From: an uncultured bacterium
GTDB taxonomy: Bacteria > Pseudomonadota > Gammaproteobacteria > Burkholderiales > Burkholderiaceae_E
DNA length: 10,652 nucleotides
Direction: 5' to 3'
NCBI GenBank assembly: GCA_903864485.1
Contig: CAIPGD010000249.1
Coordinates: 1-10,652, forward strand
Under the pieces are notes generated by a model. The model did not search any database. It worked only from the letters and a program-made list of their open reading frames with translations, and was not told the origin of the DNA. Shown here piece after piece: positions 1 through 6,389 of this stretch. A program made the position numbers and the translations under genes. Each line of letters begins with the position of its first letter. Position 1 is the stretch's first letter.

Positions 1-277
1 CAAAGCCGGCGTGGCCGGGATGACATTGCCAATGGCCCGCGATCTGGCTCAGCACGGAATTCGGGTTTGCACCATCGCGCCGGGTCTGTTTGCAACCCCG
101 CTCATGAGAACCCTGCCCGAGCATGTGCAGCAATCACTCGCCGAGAGCATCCCCTTCCCCAAGCGTCTGGGCAAACCGGAGGAATTCGCGCATTTAGCGG
201 CCCAGATCGTGACAAATACGCATCTCAATGGTGAAGTCATCCGCCTGGACGGTGCCCTCAGAATGGCGCCGCGCTGA
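1..277 (+). CDS. Short-chain dehydrogenase/reductase, HSD10-like (C-terminal part only)
   Basis: The 5' end lies outside the window. The reading frame is open from base 2 and stops with TGA at 275-277, giving the last 91 residues of an SDR. The first visible residue is the Lys of the YxxxK catalytic motif (KAG follows), so the NAD-binding Rossmann half and the catalytic Ser and Tyr are off the edge. What remains is the substrate-binding loop (IAPGLFATPL), the PFPKRLGKPEEFA segment and the LNGEVIRLDGALRM C-terminus typical of the 3-hydroxyacyl-CoA dehydrogenase type 2/HSD10 branch. About 57 of 91 residues are identical by eye to the C-terminus of the SDR at 751-1545, so the two are close paralogues. 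The probable role is NAD-dependent oxidation of a 3-hydroxyacyl-CoA in the cytoplasm. A GTG at 11 is in frame but is internal to the domain and is not a start. Confidence in the family is high; the substrate is unknown. Confidence 0.9.
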   Translation, partial: KAGVAGMTLPMARDLAQHGIRVCTIAPGLFATPLMRTLPEHVQQSLAESIPFPKRLGKPEEFAHLAAQIVTNTHLNGEVIRLDGALRMAPR

Positions 278-280
278 GGG

Positions 281-709
281 ATGTCACAGGCCACCAAAAC
301 CGTCACTCTCGACATCGACATCGCGTTTGGCGATTGCGACCCCGCCGGGATTGTGTTTTTCCCGAATTTTTCAAAATGGATGGATGCGTCATCCCTGAAT
401 TATTTTGTGAAGTGCGGTGTGCCCGTCTGGCGTGAACTGGTGAAGACGACCGGGATTATCGGCACGCCAATCCTGGAATTGAGCATCCAGTTCAAACAGG
501 CCGCCACCTACGGCGAACATATTCAGGTCCATACCAGCATTCAGGAATGGCGCGACAAGGTCTTCATTCAAAAACACCGGGTGATGCGCGCCGACACCTT
601 GCTGTGCGAGGGCCTCGAGACCCGCGCTTTCTGCATCAAACACCCCGACAACCCAGACCGAATCAAAGCGATCCCAATCCCGGCAGACATCAAGTCGCTT
701 TGTTCATGA
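281..709 (+). CDS. Acyl-CoA thioesterase, 4-hydroxybenzoyl-CoA thioesterase-like (hotdog fold)
   Basis: This 142-residue single hotdog-domain protein should hydrolyse an acyl- or aroyl-CoA to the free acid and CoA in the cytoplasm. The N-terminal motif FGDCDPAGIVFFPNF (residues 16-30) closely matches my memory of the Pseudomonas CBS-3 type of 4-hydroxybenzoyl-CoA thioesterase, in which the second Asp of DCDPAG is catalytic; here that is Asp20. The following NYFVKCGVPVWR and GTPI segments and the C-terminal PADIKSLCS also fit that family, and the length is typical (about 140 residues). The ATG lies only 3 bases after the stop of the upstream SDR. The only Shine-Dalgarno-like bases (GAGGG) touch the start codon, so translation is probably coupled to the upstream gene. 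Its position between two 3-hydroxyacyl-CoA dehydrogenase-like genes suggests that it releases the end product of a β-oxidation route. A broader YbgC-like acyl-CoA thioesterase activity is the main alternative. Confidence 0.88.
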   Translation: MSQATKTVTLDIDIAFGDCDPAGIVFFPNFSKWMDASSLNYFVKCGVPVWRELVKTTGIIGTPILELSIQFKQAATYGEHIQVHTSIQEWRDKVFIQKHRVMRADTLLCEGLETRAFCIKHPDNPDRIKAIPIPADIKSLCS

Positions 710-726
710 ACTGACGATCGATCAGT
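710..726. promoter_or_regulatory. Short dyad in the thioesterase-SDR gap (possible operator)
   Basis: The 41-base gap between the thioesterase stop and the next ATG contains ACTGA and TCAGT arms (710-714 and 722-726) around a CGATCGA core. This resembles the kind of short palindrome used by TetR-type regulators of acyl-CoA catabolism, but only five base pairs match per arm and no regulator gene is visible. No convincing -35/-10 pair accompanies it. Chance is a serious alternative. Confidence 0.2.
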
Positions 727-750
727 GATTCGAAATCAGGAATTCAAAGC

Positions 751-1545
751 ATGATTCTTAACTCGTCTATTTCAGCTGTGGTGACCGGTGCTGCCTCAGG
801 CCTGGGTGAAGCCACAGCGCGTAAGCTCGCGTCGTATGGCGTCCGCGTTGCCGTCTTTGACTTCAATGTGCAGCGCGGCGAACTATTAGCCACTGACATT
901 GGCGGCGTTTTTTGCGCAGTCGACGTAACCCGAGATGACCAGGTCGATGCCGCGTTCGCCAAAGCTCGGGCAGCAAACGGTCAGGAGCGGATATTGGTCA
1001 ACTGTGCAGGCATTGGCCCGGCCACAAAAACCGCCTCGCGTAACAAAACCACTGGAGCGATCACTCACCATCCAATGGATCAGTTTGAACGCGTGATTCA
1101 GGTCAACCTGGTTGGCTCGTTTCGGTGTGGAGCAAAGTCTTCTGCGGGAATGATGACTCTGCCCCCGATGGAAGACGAATTCAATTCCGGTGAACGCGGC
1201 GTGATTATCAACACCGCATCGGTTGCCGCGCAGGATGGCCAAATGGGTCAAACCGCCTACAGTGCCTCAAAGGCAGGGATCGTCGGCATGACGCTGCCAA
1301 TGGCGCGCGATCTGATGGCGGAAGGTATTCGCGTGAACACCATTCTGCCGGGCATCTTCGAGACACCGCTCCTGATGTCGATGCCGGAAAAAGTTCGGCA
1401 AGCGCTGGGTGACTCAGTGCCATTTCCCAAACGCATGGGCAACCCGGTGGAATATGCAGCCATGGTTGAGTCGATCATTCGGAATGCCTATCTGAACGGC
1501 GAAAGCATCCGGCTGGATGGGGCGATCCGGATGGCGCCACGGTAG
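751..1545 (+). CDS. Short-chain dehydrogenase/reductase, 3-hydroxyacyl-CoA dehydrogenase type 2 (HSD10)-like
   Basis: This complete classical SDR has 264 residues. The cofactor motif TGAASGLG is at residues 12-19, and Asp37 at the end of the second β-strand (VAVFD) indicates NAD rather than NADP. NCAG is at 84-87 and the active-site tetrad is Asn119, Ser157, Tyr170 and Lys174 (YSASK), with normal spacing. The PGIFETPL loop, PFPKRMGNPVEYA and the LNGESIRLDGAIRM end place it in the HSD10/3-hydroxy-2-methylbutyryl-CoA dehydrogenase branch. It probably oxidises a 3-hydroxyacyl-CoA to the 3-oxoacyl-CoA ahead of thiolysis. AGGA at about 737-740 precedes the ATG by roughly 10 bases. It is a paralogue of the gene at 1-277. 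The segment from 132 to 149, just before the catalytic strand, is a family-typical insertion. The family is clear; the chain length or ring substituent it prefers cannot be read. Confidence 0.93.
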   Translation: MILNSSISAVVTGAASGLGEATARKLASYGVRVAVFDFNVQRGELLATDIGGVFCAVDVTRDDQVDAAFAKARAANGQERILVNCAGIGPATKTASRNKTTGAITHHPMDQFERVIQVNLVGSFRCGAKSSAGMMTLPPMEDEFNSGERGVIINTASVAAQDGQMGQTAYSASKAGIVGMTLPMARDLMAEGIRVNTILPGIFETPLLMSMPEKVRQALGDSVPFPKRMGNPVEYAAMVESIIRNAYLNGESIRLDGAIRMAPR

Positions 1546-1594
1546 GCAAGGCCCAAATCAAAAGCGCCAAGAACACCGAGCACACCACGAACGC

Positions 1595-1600
1595 GAAGGA
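1595..1600 (+). promoter_or_regulatory. Ribosome binding site deciding the acyl-CoA dehydrogenase start
   Basis: GAAGGA sits 6 bases before the ATG at 1607. The frame stays open upstream to an ATG at 1517, but that start would overlap the SDR gene, has no Shine-Dalgarno sequence, and would add a 30-residue Arg/His-rich leader foreign to the family. Confidence 0.8.
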
Positions 1601-1606
1601 TCTTTG

Positions 1607-2755
1607 ATGCCGATTGACTTAAGGCCGACCTGGGCCAACGAGGAACTCGATGCCTGGCGCGAAAGCGTCGCCCGTTTCGTTGAAGACGAGGTCGCGCCCG
1701 CAGACGCCAAGGCCCGCGAGCAGGGCCATCTTGACCCTTCGTTCTGGCGCCGCGCTGGTGAGTTGGGGATGCTCTGTACCGATATCCCCGACACCTTCGG
1801 TGGAGCCGGCGGCGACTTCCGGCATGAAGCGGTCGTCCACGAAGAACTCGCTCGACGCAGCCTGTTGAGCCTGAATACCGGCGTGCACAGCATCGCAGCG
1901 CATTATTTTCTTAACCATGGCACCCCGCAGCAACAGGAGGATTTCCTGCCGCGCATGGTGACTGGCGAACTCGTCGGTGCGCTCGCCATGACCGAGCCCG
2001 GAGCGGGGTCTGACGTGCAAGCTATTCGAACCCGCGCTCAACGGCACGGCGATCAATGGGTGCTCAATGGCAGCAAGACGTTTATCAGCAATGGCTTGCT
2101 CGCCGGCGTCATCATGGTGTTGGCGAAGACCGACCCAAACGCTGGTGCTAAGGGAATCTCGATCTTTGTTGTCGAGACCGCGAAAGCGCCAGGATTTCGT
2201 GTGGGCAAGCTGATCGACAAGATTGGACTAAAGGGCCAGGACACGACAGAACTGTTCTTTGACGAAATGCGCCTACCCGCCAATGCGTTGCTTGGTGAAA
2301 TCGAAGGCCGCGGCTTCGCACAGGCCATGGGCGACCTCCCCTATGAACGCACCATTATCGGTGTGAGCTCAGTCGCTGCGATGGAGGGTGCGCTCGCTGC
2401 CACCCTGACCTATGTGCGCGAACGCCAGGTCTTTGGTCAGCGCCTGGCCGATCTGCAAAACACAAAATTCAAGCTCGCCGAAATCGCGACGCAGGTCAAG
2501 GTCGCGCGTGTTTTCATCGACGACTGCATCAAGAGACTCGCTGCCGGCACCCTGGACACCGCGACCGCTTCAATGGCCAAGCTGTGGTGCTCTGAAGCGC
2601 AGGCCCGAGTCGTCGACGAATGCCTGCAGCTTTTCGGCGGCTATGGCTACACCACCGAATACATGATCAGTCGTATGTACACCGACGCGCGTATCCAGCG
2701 CATCTACGGCGGCACCAACGAGATCATGAAAGAAGTCATCAGCCGCGCGCTTTAA
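1607..2755 (+). CDS. Acyl-CoA dehydrogenase, long-chain/isovaleryl type active site
   Basis: This 382-residue FAD enzyme has the normal family length. It should introduce the α,β double bond into an acyl-CoA and pass electrons to electron-transfer flavoprotein in the cytoplasm. The N-terminal helical domain (about 1-120) is followed by the FAD/substrate strand motif MTEPGAGSD (128-136), the C-terminal-domain signature RQVFGQRLADLQNTKFKLAE, and QLFGGYGYTTEY with DARIQRIYGGTNEIMKE near the end. The catalytic Glu of medium- and short-chain enzymes (YEGT) is absent: the matching position reads YGGT (367-370). Instead DLPYER places Glu247 where long-chain and isovaleryl-CoA dehydrogenases keep their base, and the C-terminus closely resembles LCAD. 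The start follows GAAGGA at 1595-1600. The gene lies 61 bases after the SDR and completes the oxidative steps of the putative β-oxidation set. Confidence 0.93.
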   Translation: MPIDLRPTWANEELDAWRESVARFVEDEVAPADAKAREQGHLDPSFWRRAGELGMLCTDIPDTFGGAGGDFRHEAVVHEELARRSLLSLNTGVHSIAAHYFLNHGTPQQQEDFLPRMVTGELVGALAMTEPGAGSDVQAIRTRAQRHGDQWVLNGSKTFISNGLLAGVIMVLAKTDPNAGAKGISIFVVETAKAPGFRVGKLIDKIGLKGQDTTELFFDEMRLPANALLGEIEGRGFAQAMGDLPYERTIIGVSSVAAMEGALAATLTYVRERQVFGQRLADLQNTKFKLAEIATQVKVARVFIDDCIKRLAAGTLDTATASMAKLWCSEAQARVVDECLQLFGGYGYTTEYMISRMYTDARIQRIYGGTNEIMKEVISRAL

Positions 2756-2773
2756 CTTAAGCACCGCAGGTCA

Positions 2774-2790
2774 TTCGAACGGTGTTCGAA
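2774..2790. promoter_or_regulatory. Perfect 7-bp inverted repeat upstream of livG (possible operator)
   Basis: TTCGAAC-GGT-GTTCGAA is a perfect 17-base dyad, seven pairs per arm with a 3-base spacer, 19 bases after the acyl-CoA dehydrogenase stop. Its symmetry and size suit a dimeric repressor or activator site at the junction of the enzyme and transporter parts of the operon. I see no strong promoter hexamers beside it and no regulator gene in the window, so the function is inferred. Confidence 0.4.
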
Positions 2791-2797
2791 CCCGGGT

Positions 2798-2821
2798 AAT
2801 TACTCATTGAAGTAATTTTTT
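2798..2821 (+). terminator. AT-rich hairpin with T-run before livG (weak terminator or attenuator)
   Basis: AATTACT (2798-2804) and AGTAATT (2811-2817) form a 7-bp stem with a 6-base loop, running directly into a six-T tract (2816-2821). The shape is that of an intrinsic terminator, but the stem has only one G-C pair and would be weak. It may partly reduce read-through into the transporter genes rather than end the transcript. Confidence 0.35.
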
Positions 2822-2841
2822 CCTGTGGGACGATCGCAGGC

Positions 2842-3702
2842 ATGCTTGATTCAACTTCAACGTCAGCGAACAGAGCCAATGAACCGCTGTTGACCGTCTC
2901 GGGTGTCACCGTCAAATTTCGGGGCATCGTTGCGCTCGACCAGGTGTCATTCGACATCCAGCGTGGCCAGATCGCGGGCTTGATTGGACCCAACGGCGCG
3001 GGCAAAACGACGCTCTTCAACTGCCTCTCGAGAATTTATCCCTATAGCGAAGGCAGTATTGTTTTCGACGGGCATCGACTTGAAGGCATGCCGCGCCACA
3101 AGACCGCAGAAATCGGAATCGGCCGGACGTTTCAGAACCTGGCCCTCTACAAAACGATGACTGTGCGCGACAACATCAGGGTCGGTTGCCATTGTCGTGC
3201 CAACAAGGGTTTTCTGGCGCACGCGCTGCAGTTGCCTGGCGTCTCCGAGGAGGAACACGAAATCAGCGATCGGGCGGCTGCCCTGATTGATTTTCTAGAC
3301 CTCGGTGCGCTGGCCGATCGCCGGGTCTCAGACCTGCCCTTTGGCTCGCAGAAGCGAGTCGAACTCGGGCGGGCGCTCGCCAGTCAGCCCAAGCTCTTGC
3401 TGCTTGATGAGCCGGCTGCCGGGCTCAATCACGAAGAGCTTGATGCGCTGGGCGAACTCATTCGACGGGTACGGGACGACTTCAAGATTACGGTCCTGCT
3501 CGTCGAACATCACATGAGCCTCGTGATGGGCGTGTCGGACAAGGTCGTTGCGCTCAATTTTGGCCGCAAGATCGCCGACGACATTCCACAGAAAGTGCGC
3601 CAGCACCCGGACGTCATCCAGGCCTATCTGGGCGGCGATGACGAAGAGGTAAAGCCGGCTGTTGGCCATTCTCAAACCCTCTCCGCGACCACGGTGCATT
3701 AA
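2842..3702 (+). CDS. livG: Branched-chain-amino-acid-type ABC transporter ATPase LivG
   Basis: This 286-residue ABC ATPase powers import together with LivF on the cytoplasmic face of the LivH/LivM channel. Visible motifs are Walker A GPNGAGKT (49-56), Q-loop Gln98 in TFQNLALY, a LivG-style signature LPFGSQKRVELGRA (from 165) in place of the canonical LSGGQ, Walker B KLLLLDEPAAGL (184-195) with Asp189 and Glu190, and the H-loop His223 in LLVEHH. The segment between the Q-loop and the signature is long, as is usual for LivG. The last 25 or so residues after YLGG are a variable tail. The start at 2842 is the only in-frame ATG ahead of the ATPase core; the Shine-Dalgarno sequence is poor (GCAGG nearly touches the ATG, and GTGGGA is further upstream). 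It is the first gene of the five-gene transporter set and is separated from the enzymes by an 86-base gap with dyads. Confidence 0.93.
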   Translation: MLDSTSTSANRANEPLLTVSGVTVKFRGIVALDQVSFDIQRGQIAGLIGPNGAGKTTLFNCLSRIYPYSEGSIVFDGHRLEGMPRHKTAEIGIGRTFQNLALYKTMTVRDNIRVGCHCRANKGFLAHALQLPGVSEEEHEISDRAAALIDFLDLGALADRRVSDLPFGSQKRVELGRALASQPKLLLLDEPAAGLNHEELDALGELIRRVRDDFKITVLLVEHHMSLVMGVSDKVVALNFGRKIADDIPQKVRQHPDVIQAYLGGDDEEVKPAVGHSQTLSATTVH

Positions 3703-3718
3703 TGTTCGGAGCATCTTG

Positions 3719-4432
3719 ATGGCATCGCTACTCGAAGTAGATGGCCTGTGTGCGGGTTACGGCGCGACCGAAGTGATCCACGATCTTTCGATGCGGATCG
3801 AGGAAGGCTCGATCACGACGCTTCTCGGTGCCAATGGCGCTGGCAAGACAACAACCTTGCGAGCCCTGTGCAAAATGATTCGCACCCGCGGAAGCATCCG
3901 GTTAGCGGGTGAAACGATCGACCAACTCGCGACCGAGGACATCGTTCGTCGAGGCGTTGCCCATGTGCCGGATGGACGCGGCACCTTCGGCAGTCTGACC
4001 ACGGAGGAGAACCTTCGTCTGGGTGGCTACACGCGGCGTGACCGACGCGCTGCAGCTGCGGATCAGGAGCGCATGTACGACTATTTTCCGCGGCTTCGCG
4101 AACGTCGACAGCAGCAGGCCGGCACCATGTCGGGCGGCGAGCAGCAAATGTTAGCGATCGCCCGAGCGCTCATGCTCAGACCTCGATTGCTGCTGATGGA
4201 TGAGCCATCGTTCGGACTCGCGCCCTTGATCGTTCGTGAAATATTTTCAATTATGAAAACGATCAATGAGAATGACCGGGTGACGATTCTGCTCGTTGAA
4301 CAAAATGCCGCGATGGCACTCAAGCTCGCCAGCCATGCCTATCTGCTTGAGACTGGCCGGCTGGTCCTATCTGGCGAAGCTGCCGCGTTGAGCAACGATG
4401 AAGCGGTCCGTCGCTCTTACCTCGGGTACTGA
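3719..4432 (+). CDS. livF: Branched-chain-amino-acid-type ABC transporter ATPase LivF
   Basis: This 237-residue protein is the second ATPase of the importer. Walker A is GANGAGKT (37-44), the signature is MSGGEQQMLAIARAL (137-151), and Walker B is LLLMDEPSFGL with Asp161 and Glu162. The H-loop position reads LLVEQN, Gln replacing His, which is a normal feature of LivF proteins. It pairs with LivG as a heterodimer. The ATG at 3719 is chosen because GGAG (3708-3711) lies 7 bases upstream and the protein then begins MASLLEVDGL, as the family does. The frame is open further upstream to 3662, but that would overlap livG by 41 bases and add an unrelated leader. The gap to livG is 16 bases and to livH 5 bases. 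Confidence 0.93.
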   Translation: MASLLEVDGLCAGYGATEVIHDLSMRIEEGSITTLLGANGAGKTTTLRALCKMIRTRGSIRLAGETIDQLATEDIVRRGVAHVPDGRGTFGSLTTEENLRLGGYTRRDRRAAAADQERMYDYFPRLRERRQQQAGTMSGGEQQMLAIARALMLRPRLLLMDEPSFGLAPLIVREIFSIMKTINENDRVTILLVEQNAAMALKLASHAYLLETGRLVLSGEAAALSNDEAVRRSYLGY

Positions 4433-4437
4433 ACGCT

Positions 4438-5310
4438 ATGGAGACTTTCATCCATCAAATTGTTGCGGGGATTGCCACGGGGGGTGTTTATGCCAGCCTG
4501 GCCCTCGCGCTGGTGATGATTTATCAGTCAACCCACCATATCAATTTTGCCCAGGGCGAAATCGCCATGTTCGCGACCTACCTGGCATGGACCCTGATCA
4601 ACGCGGGGTTTCCGTACTGGGTCGCATTTTTCGGAACGGTGATCTTGGCCTTCTCACTGGGCGTGTTGATTCAGCGGGTGATCATCCGGCCGGTCGAGAA
4701 TGCACCAGTCCTCAACGTGGTGGTCGTTTTCATCGGTCTCCTCGTCATCCTGAACAGCATGGCGGGATGGATCTTCACCTACACGATCAAATCCTTTCCG
4801 TCGCCGTTTCCCAAAGAGCCCCCCTTCGGTCTTAGTTTCATTTCGTCGCATGAACTGGGCTCAATCGGTGTGACGCTGGTTCTACTCGTGATGCTCTACA
4901 GCTTCTTCCGCTTCACGCCCCTTGGGCTCGCGATGCGTGCGGCCGCGCAAAATCCAGATTCGAGCCGACTGGTCGGCATCCGTGTCGGCTGGATGCTGGC
5001 CTTGGGCTGGGGCCTGGCAGCGGTCCTCGGATCAATTGCTGGAATGATGATCGCACCGATCGTTTTTCTGGAACCCAACATGATGTCGGGCGTGTTGCTT
5101 TACGCCTTTGCAGCGGCACTGGTGGGTGGCATCGACAGCCCAGGTGGCGCCGTGCTGGGCGGTTTTCTGGTGGGCATTCTCGAAAACCTGCTGGGTGCTT
5201 ACGTCATTGGTACCGAGTTGAAGCTGTCGGTCGCGCTGGTCCTGATCGTCACTGTCTTGACGATTCGGCCGGCCGGACTGTTCGGCAAAGTCATCGTAAC
5301 CCGGGTTTGA
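4438..5310 (+). CDS. livH: Branched-chain-amino-acid-type ABC transporter permease LivH
   Basis: This 290-residue inner-membrane permease consists mostly of hydrophobic helices (roughly eight by eye) and has the usual LivH length. The family hallmark HHINFAQGEIAMFATY follows the first helix (INFAQGE at 35-41), and the coupling region with AMRAAAQNPDSSRLVGI (beginning about residue 164) is the cytoplasmic loop that contacts the ATPases. It pairs with LivM to form the translocation path. The ATG is 5 bases after the livF stop with no clear Shine-Dalgarno sequence, which suggests translational coupling. The substrate cannot be taken from the name: Liv-type permeases also carry aromatic acids, amides, urea and dicarboxylates, and the neighbouring acyl-CoA genes favour an organic acid here. 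Confidence 0.93.
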   Translation: METFIHQIVAGIATGGVYASLALALVMIYQSTHHINFAQGEIAMFATYLAWTLINAGFPYWVAFFGTVILAFSLGVLIQRVIIRPVENAPVLNVVVVFIGLLVILNSMAGWIFTYTIKSFPSPFPKEPPFGLSFISSHELGSIGVTLVLLVMLYSFFRFTPLGLAMRAAAQNPDSSRLVGIRVGWMLALGWGLAAVLGSIAGMMIAPIVFLEPNMMSGVLLYAFAAALVGGIDSPGGAVLGGFLVGILENLLGAYVIGTELKLSVALVLIVTVLTIRPAGLFGKVIVTRV

Positions 5311-5316
5311 TCTGTC

Positions 5317-6321
5317 ATGACATCGATTCAAACGTCCGACACGTCCCGAGCGCAACTGCCCTGGCTGCGGATCACAGTGGTCATGGCCGTGGCCTGCGTG
5401 TTGCCGTTTTTTCTCAGCAACTACCACGTGTTTCAGGCGTCGATGGTTCTGAGTACGGCGATCGCTCTCGTGGGCCTGAATATCCTGACCGGATATAGCG
5501 GACAGATCTCGCTGGGACACGGCGCATTTCTCGCAATCGGTGCGTATACGACCGCGATTCTGATGGACAAGTTTGATGTGCCTTACTGGGCGACCATCCC
5601 GGTTGCGGGACTGGTCTGCCTGGTCGCCGGCTTTCTGTTTGGCCTACCCGCTCTGAAGCTTGAAGGTCATTATCTGGCGCTGGCAACCTTTGCTCTGGCG
5701 GTAGCGCTGCCTCAGCTACTCAAATTTCGCTATCTCGAACCGTGGACTGGGGGGGTGCAGGGAATCGTCATCATGAAACCCGAGCCGCCCTTGTCGTCGT
5801 TTTTGGGATTGACCTTGAACTCCGATCGATGGCTCTATTTTGTAGCCCTCCTGGTTGCCGCCCTCATGTATCTCATCGCCTGGAATCTCCTGCGCGGCAG
5901 GATCGGCCGGGCCTTGATCGCAATTCGAGATCAGCCGACCGCGGCTGCTTTGATGGGCATCGACACTTCGCTCTACAAGAGCCTGGCCTTTGGCGTCAGT
6001 GCCCTATTTACCGGCGTGGCGGGCAGCCTGAGCGCCATTCTGGTGGCGTTTGTAGCACCCGACAGTTTCACGGTCTTTTTGTCGATCACGCTAATGGTTG
6101 GGATGGTGGTAGGCGGTTTGACCTCACTTGCTGGTGCGCTCTACGGCGCCGCGTTTGTTCAGTTCGTCCCCAATCTTGCCGATCAGATTTCCAAGGCCGC
6201 ACCATGGGCCATTTTCGGCGCATTGCTAATCGTCCTGATGATCGTTCTCCCTGGCGGAATTGCGGGAGGACTCAACCTGCTCTGGTCCAAGGTCAGCAAC
6301 AGAACTGGGGCCCTTCAGTGA
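5317..6321 (+). CDS. livM: Branched-chain-amino-acid-type ABC transporter permease LivM
   Basis: This 334-residue inner-membrane permease partners LivH. After a short polar N-terminus and a first hydrophobic helix (about 17-34), it carries the LivM signature GYSGQISLGHGAF (59-71) followed by AIGAYTTA. The cytoplasmic coupling loop GRALIAIRDQPTAAALMGID lies in the middle, and further helices run to the GGIAGGLNLLW end. The start is 6 bases after the livH stop, again without a distinct Shine-Dalgarno sequence. The gene ends in TGA 68 bases before the binding-protein start. Length and motifs are ordinary for the family, and I see no frameshift or truncation. Confidence 0.93.
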   Translation: MTSIQTSDTSRAQLPWLRITVVMAVACVLPFFLSNYHVFQASMVLSTAIALVGLNILTGYSGQISLGHGAFLAIGAYTTAILMDKFDVPYWATIPVAGLVCLVAGFLFGLPALKLEGHYLALATFALAVALPQLLKFRYLEPWTGGVQGIVIMKPEPPLSSFLGLTLNSDRWLYFVALLVAALMYLIAWNLLRGRIGRALIAIRDQPTAAALMGIDTSLYKSLAFGVSALFTGVAGSLSAILVAFVAPDSFTVFLSITLMVGMVVGGLTSLAGALYGAAFVQFVPNLADQISKAAPWAIFGALLIVLMIVLPGGIAGGLNLLWSKVSNRTGALQ

Positions 6322-6324
6322 TCC

Positions 6325-6340
6325 GCCAACGGGTGTTGGC
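6325..6340 (+). promoter_or_regulatory. Stem-loop between livM and the binding-protein gene
   Basis: GCCAAC-GGGT-GTTGGC is a perfect 6-bp stem with a 4-base loop, starting 4 bases after the livM stop. No T-run follows, so it is not a standard terminator. In transporter operons such hairpins can stop 3' exonucleases or block transcription partly, setting unequal amounts of permease and binding protein. That role is inferred here. Confidence 0.35.
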
Positions 6341-6376
6341 AGTCTGTATTAATCCGTTGAGTTCAAAATTTTTACC

Positions 6377-6382
6377 AAGAGG
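6377..6382 (+). promoter_or_regulatory. Ribosome binding site deciding the binding-protein start
   Basis: AAGAGG lies 7 bases before the ATG at 6390 but only 1 base before the in-frame ATG at 6384, so 6390 is the better start. The open frame upstream to 5742 is a shadow inside livM. Confidence 0.75.
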
Positions 6383-6389
6383 TATGACC

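Noticed and set aside
3334..3378. Degenerate ABC signature in LivG as a sign of inactivity
   Set aside because: LPFGSQKRVE-type signatures are normal in LivG proteins, and all other ATPase motifs are intact.
3662..3718. Earlier livF start
   Set aside because: It overlaps the end of livG and adds a Pro/Arg-rich leader not found in LivF proteins. A good GGAG site supports 3719.
4289..4306. Loss of the H-loop His in LivF as an unusual mutation
   Set aside because: LLVEQN with Gln is the usual state in LivF, so it is not noteworthy.
5742..6389. Upstream extension of the binding-protein frame
   Set aside because: It runs through livM in another frame and has no family similarity. The signal peptide and AAGAGG site put the start at 6390.
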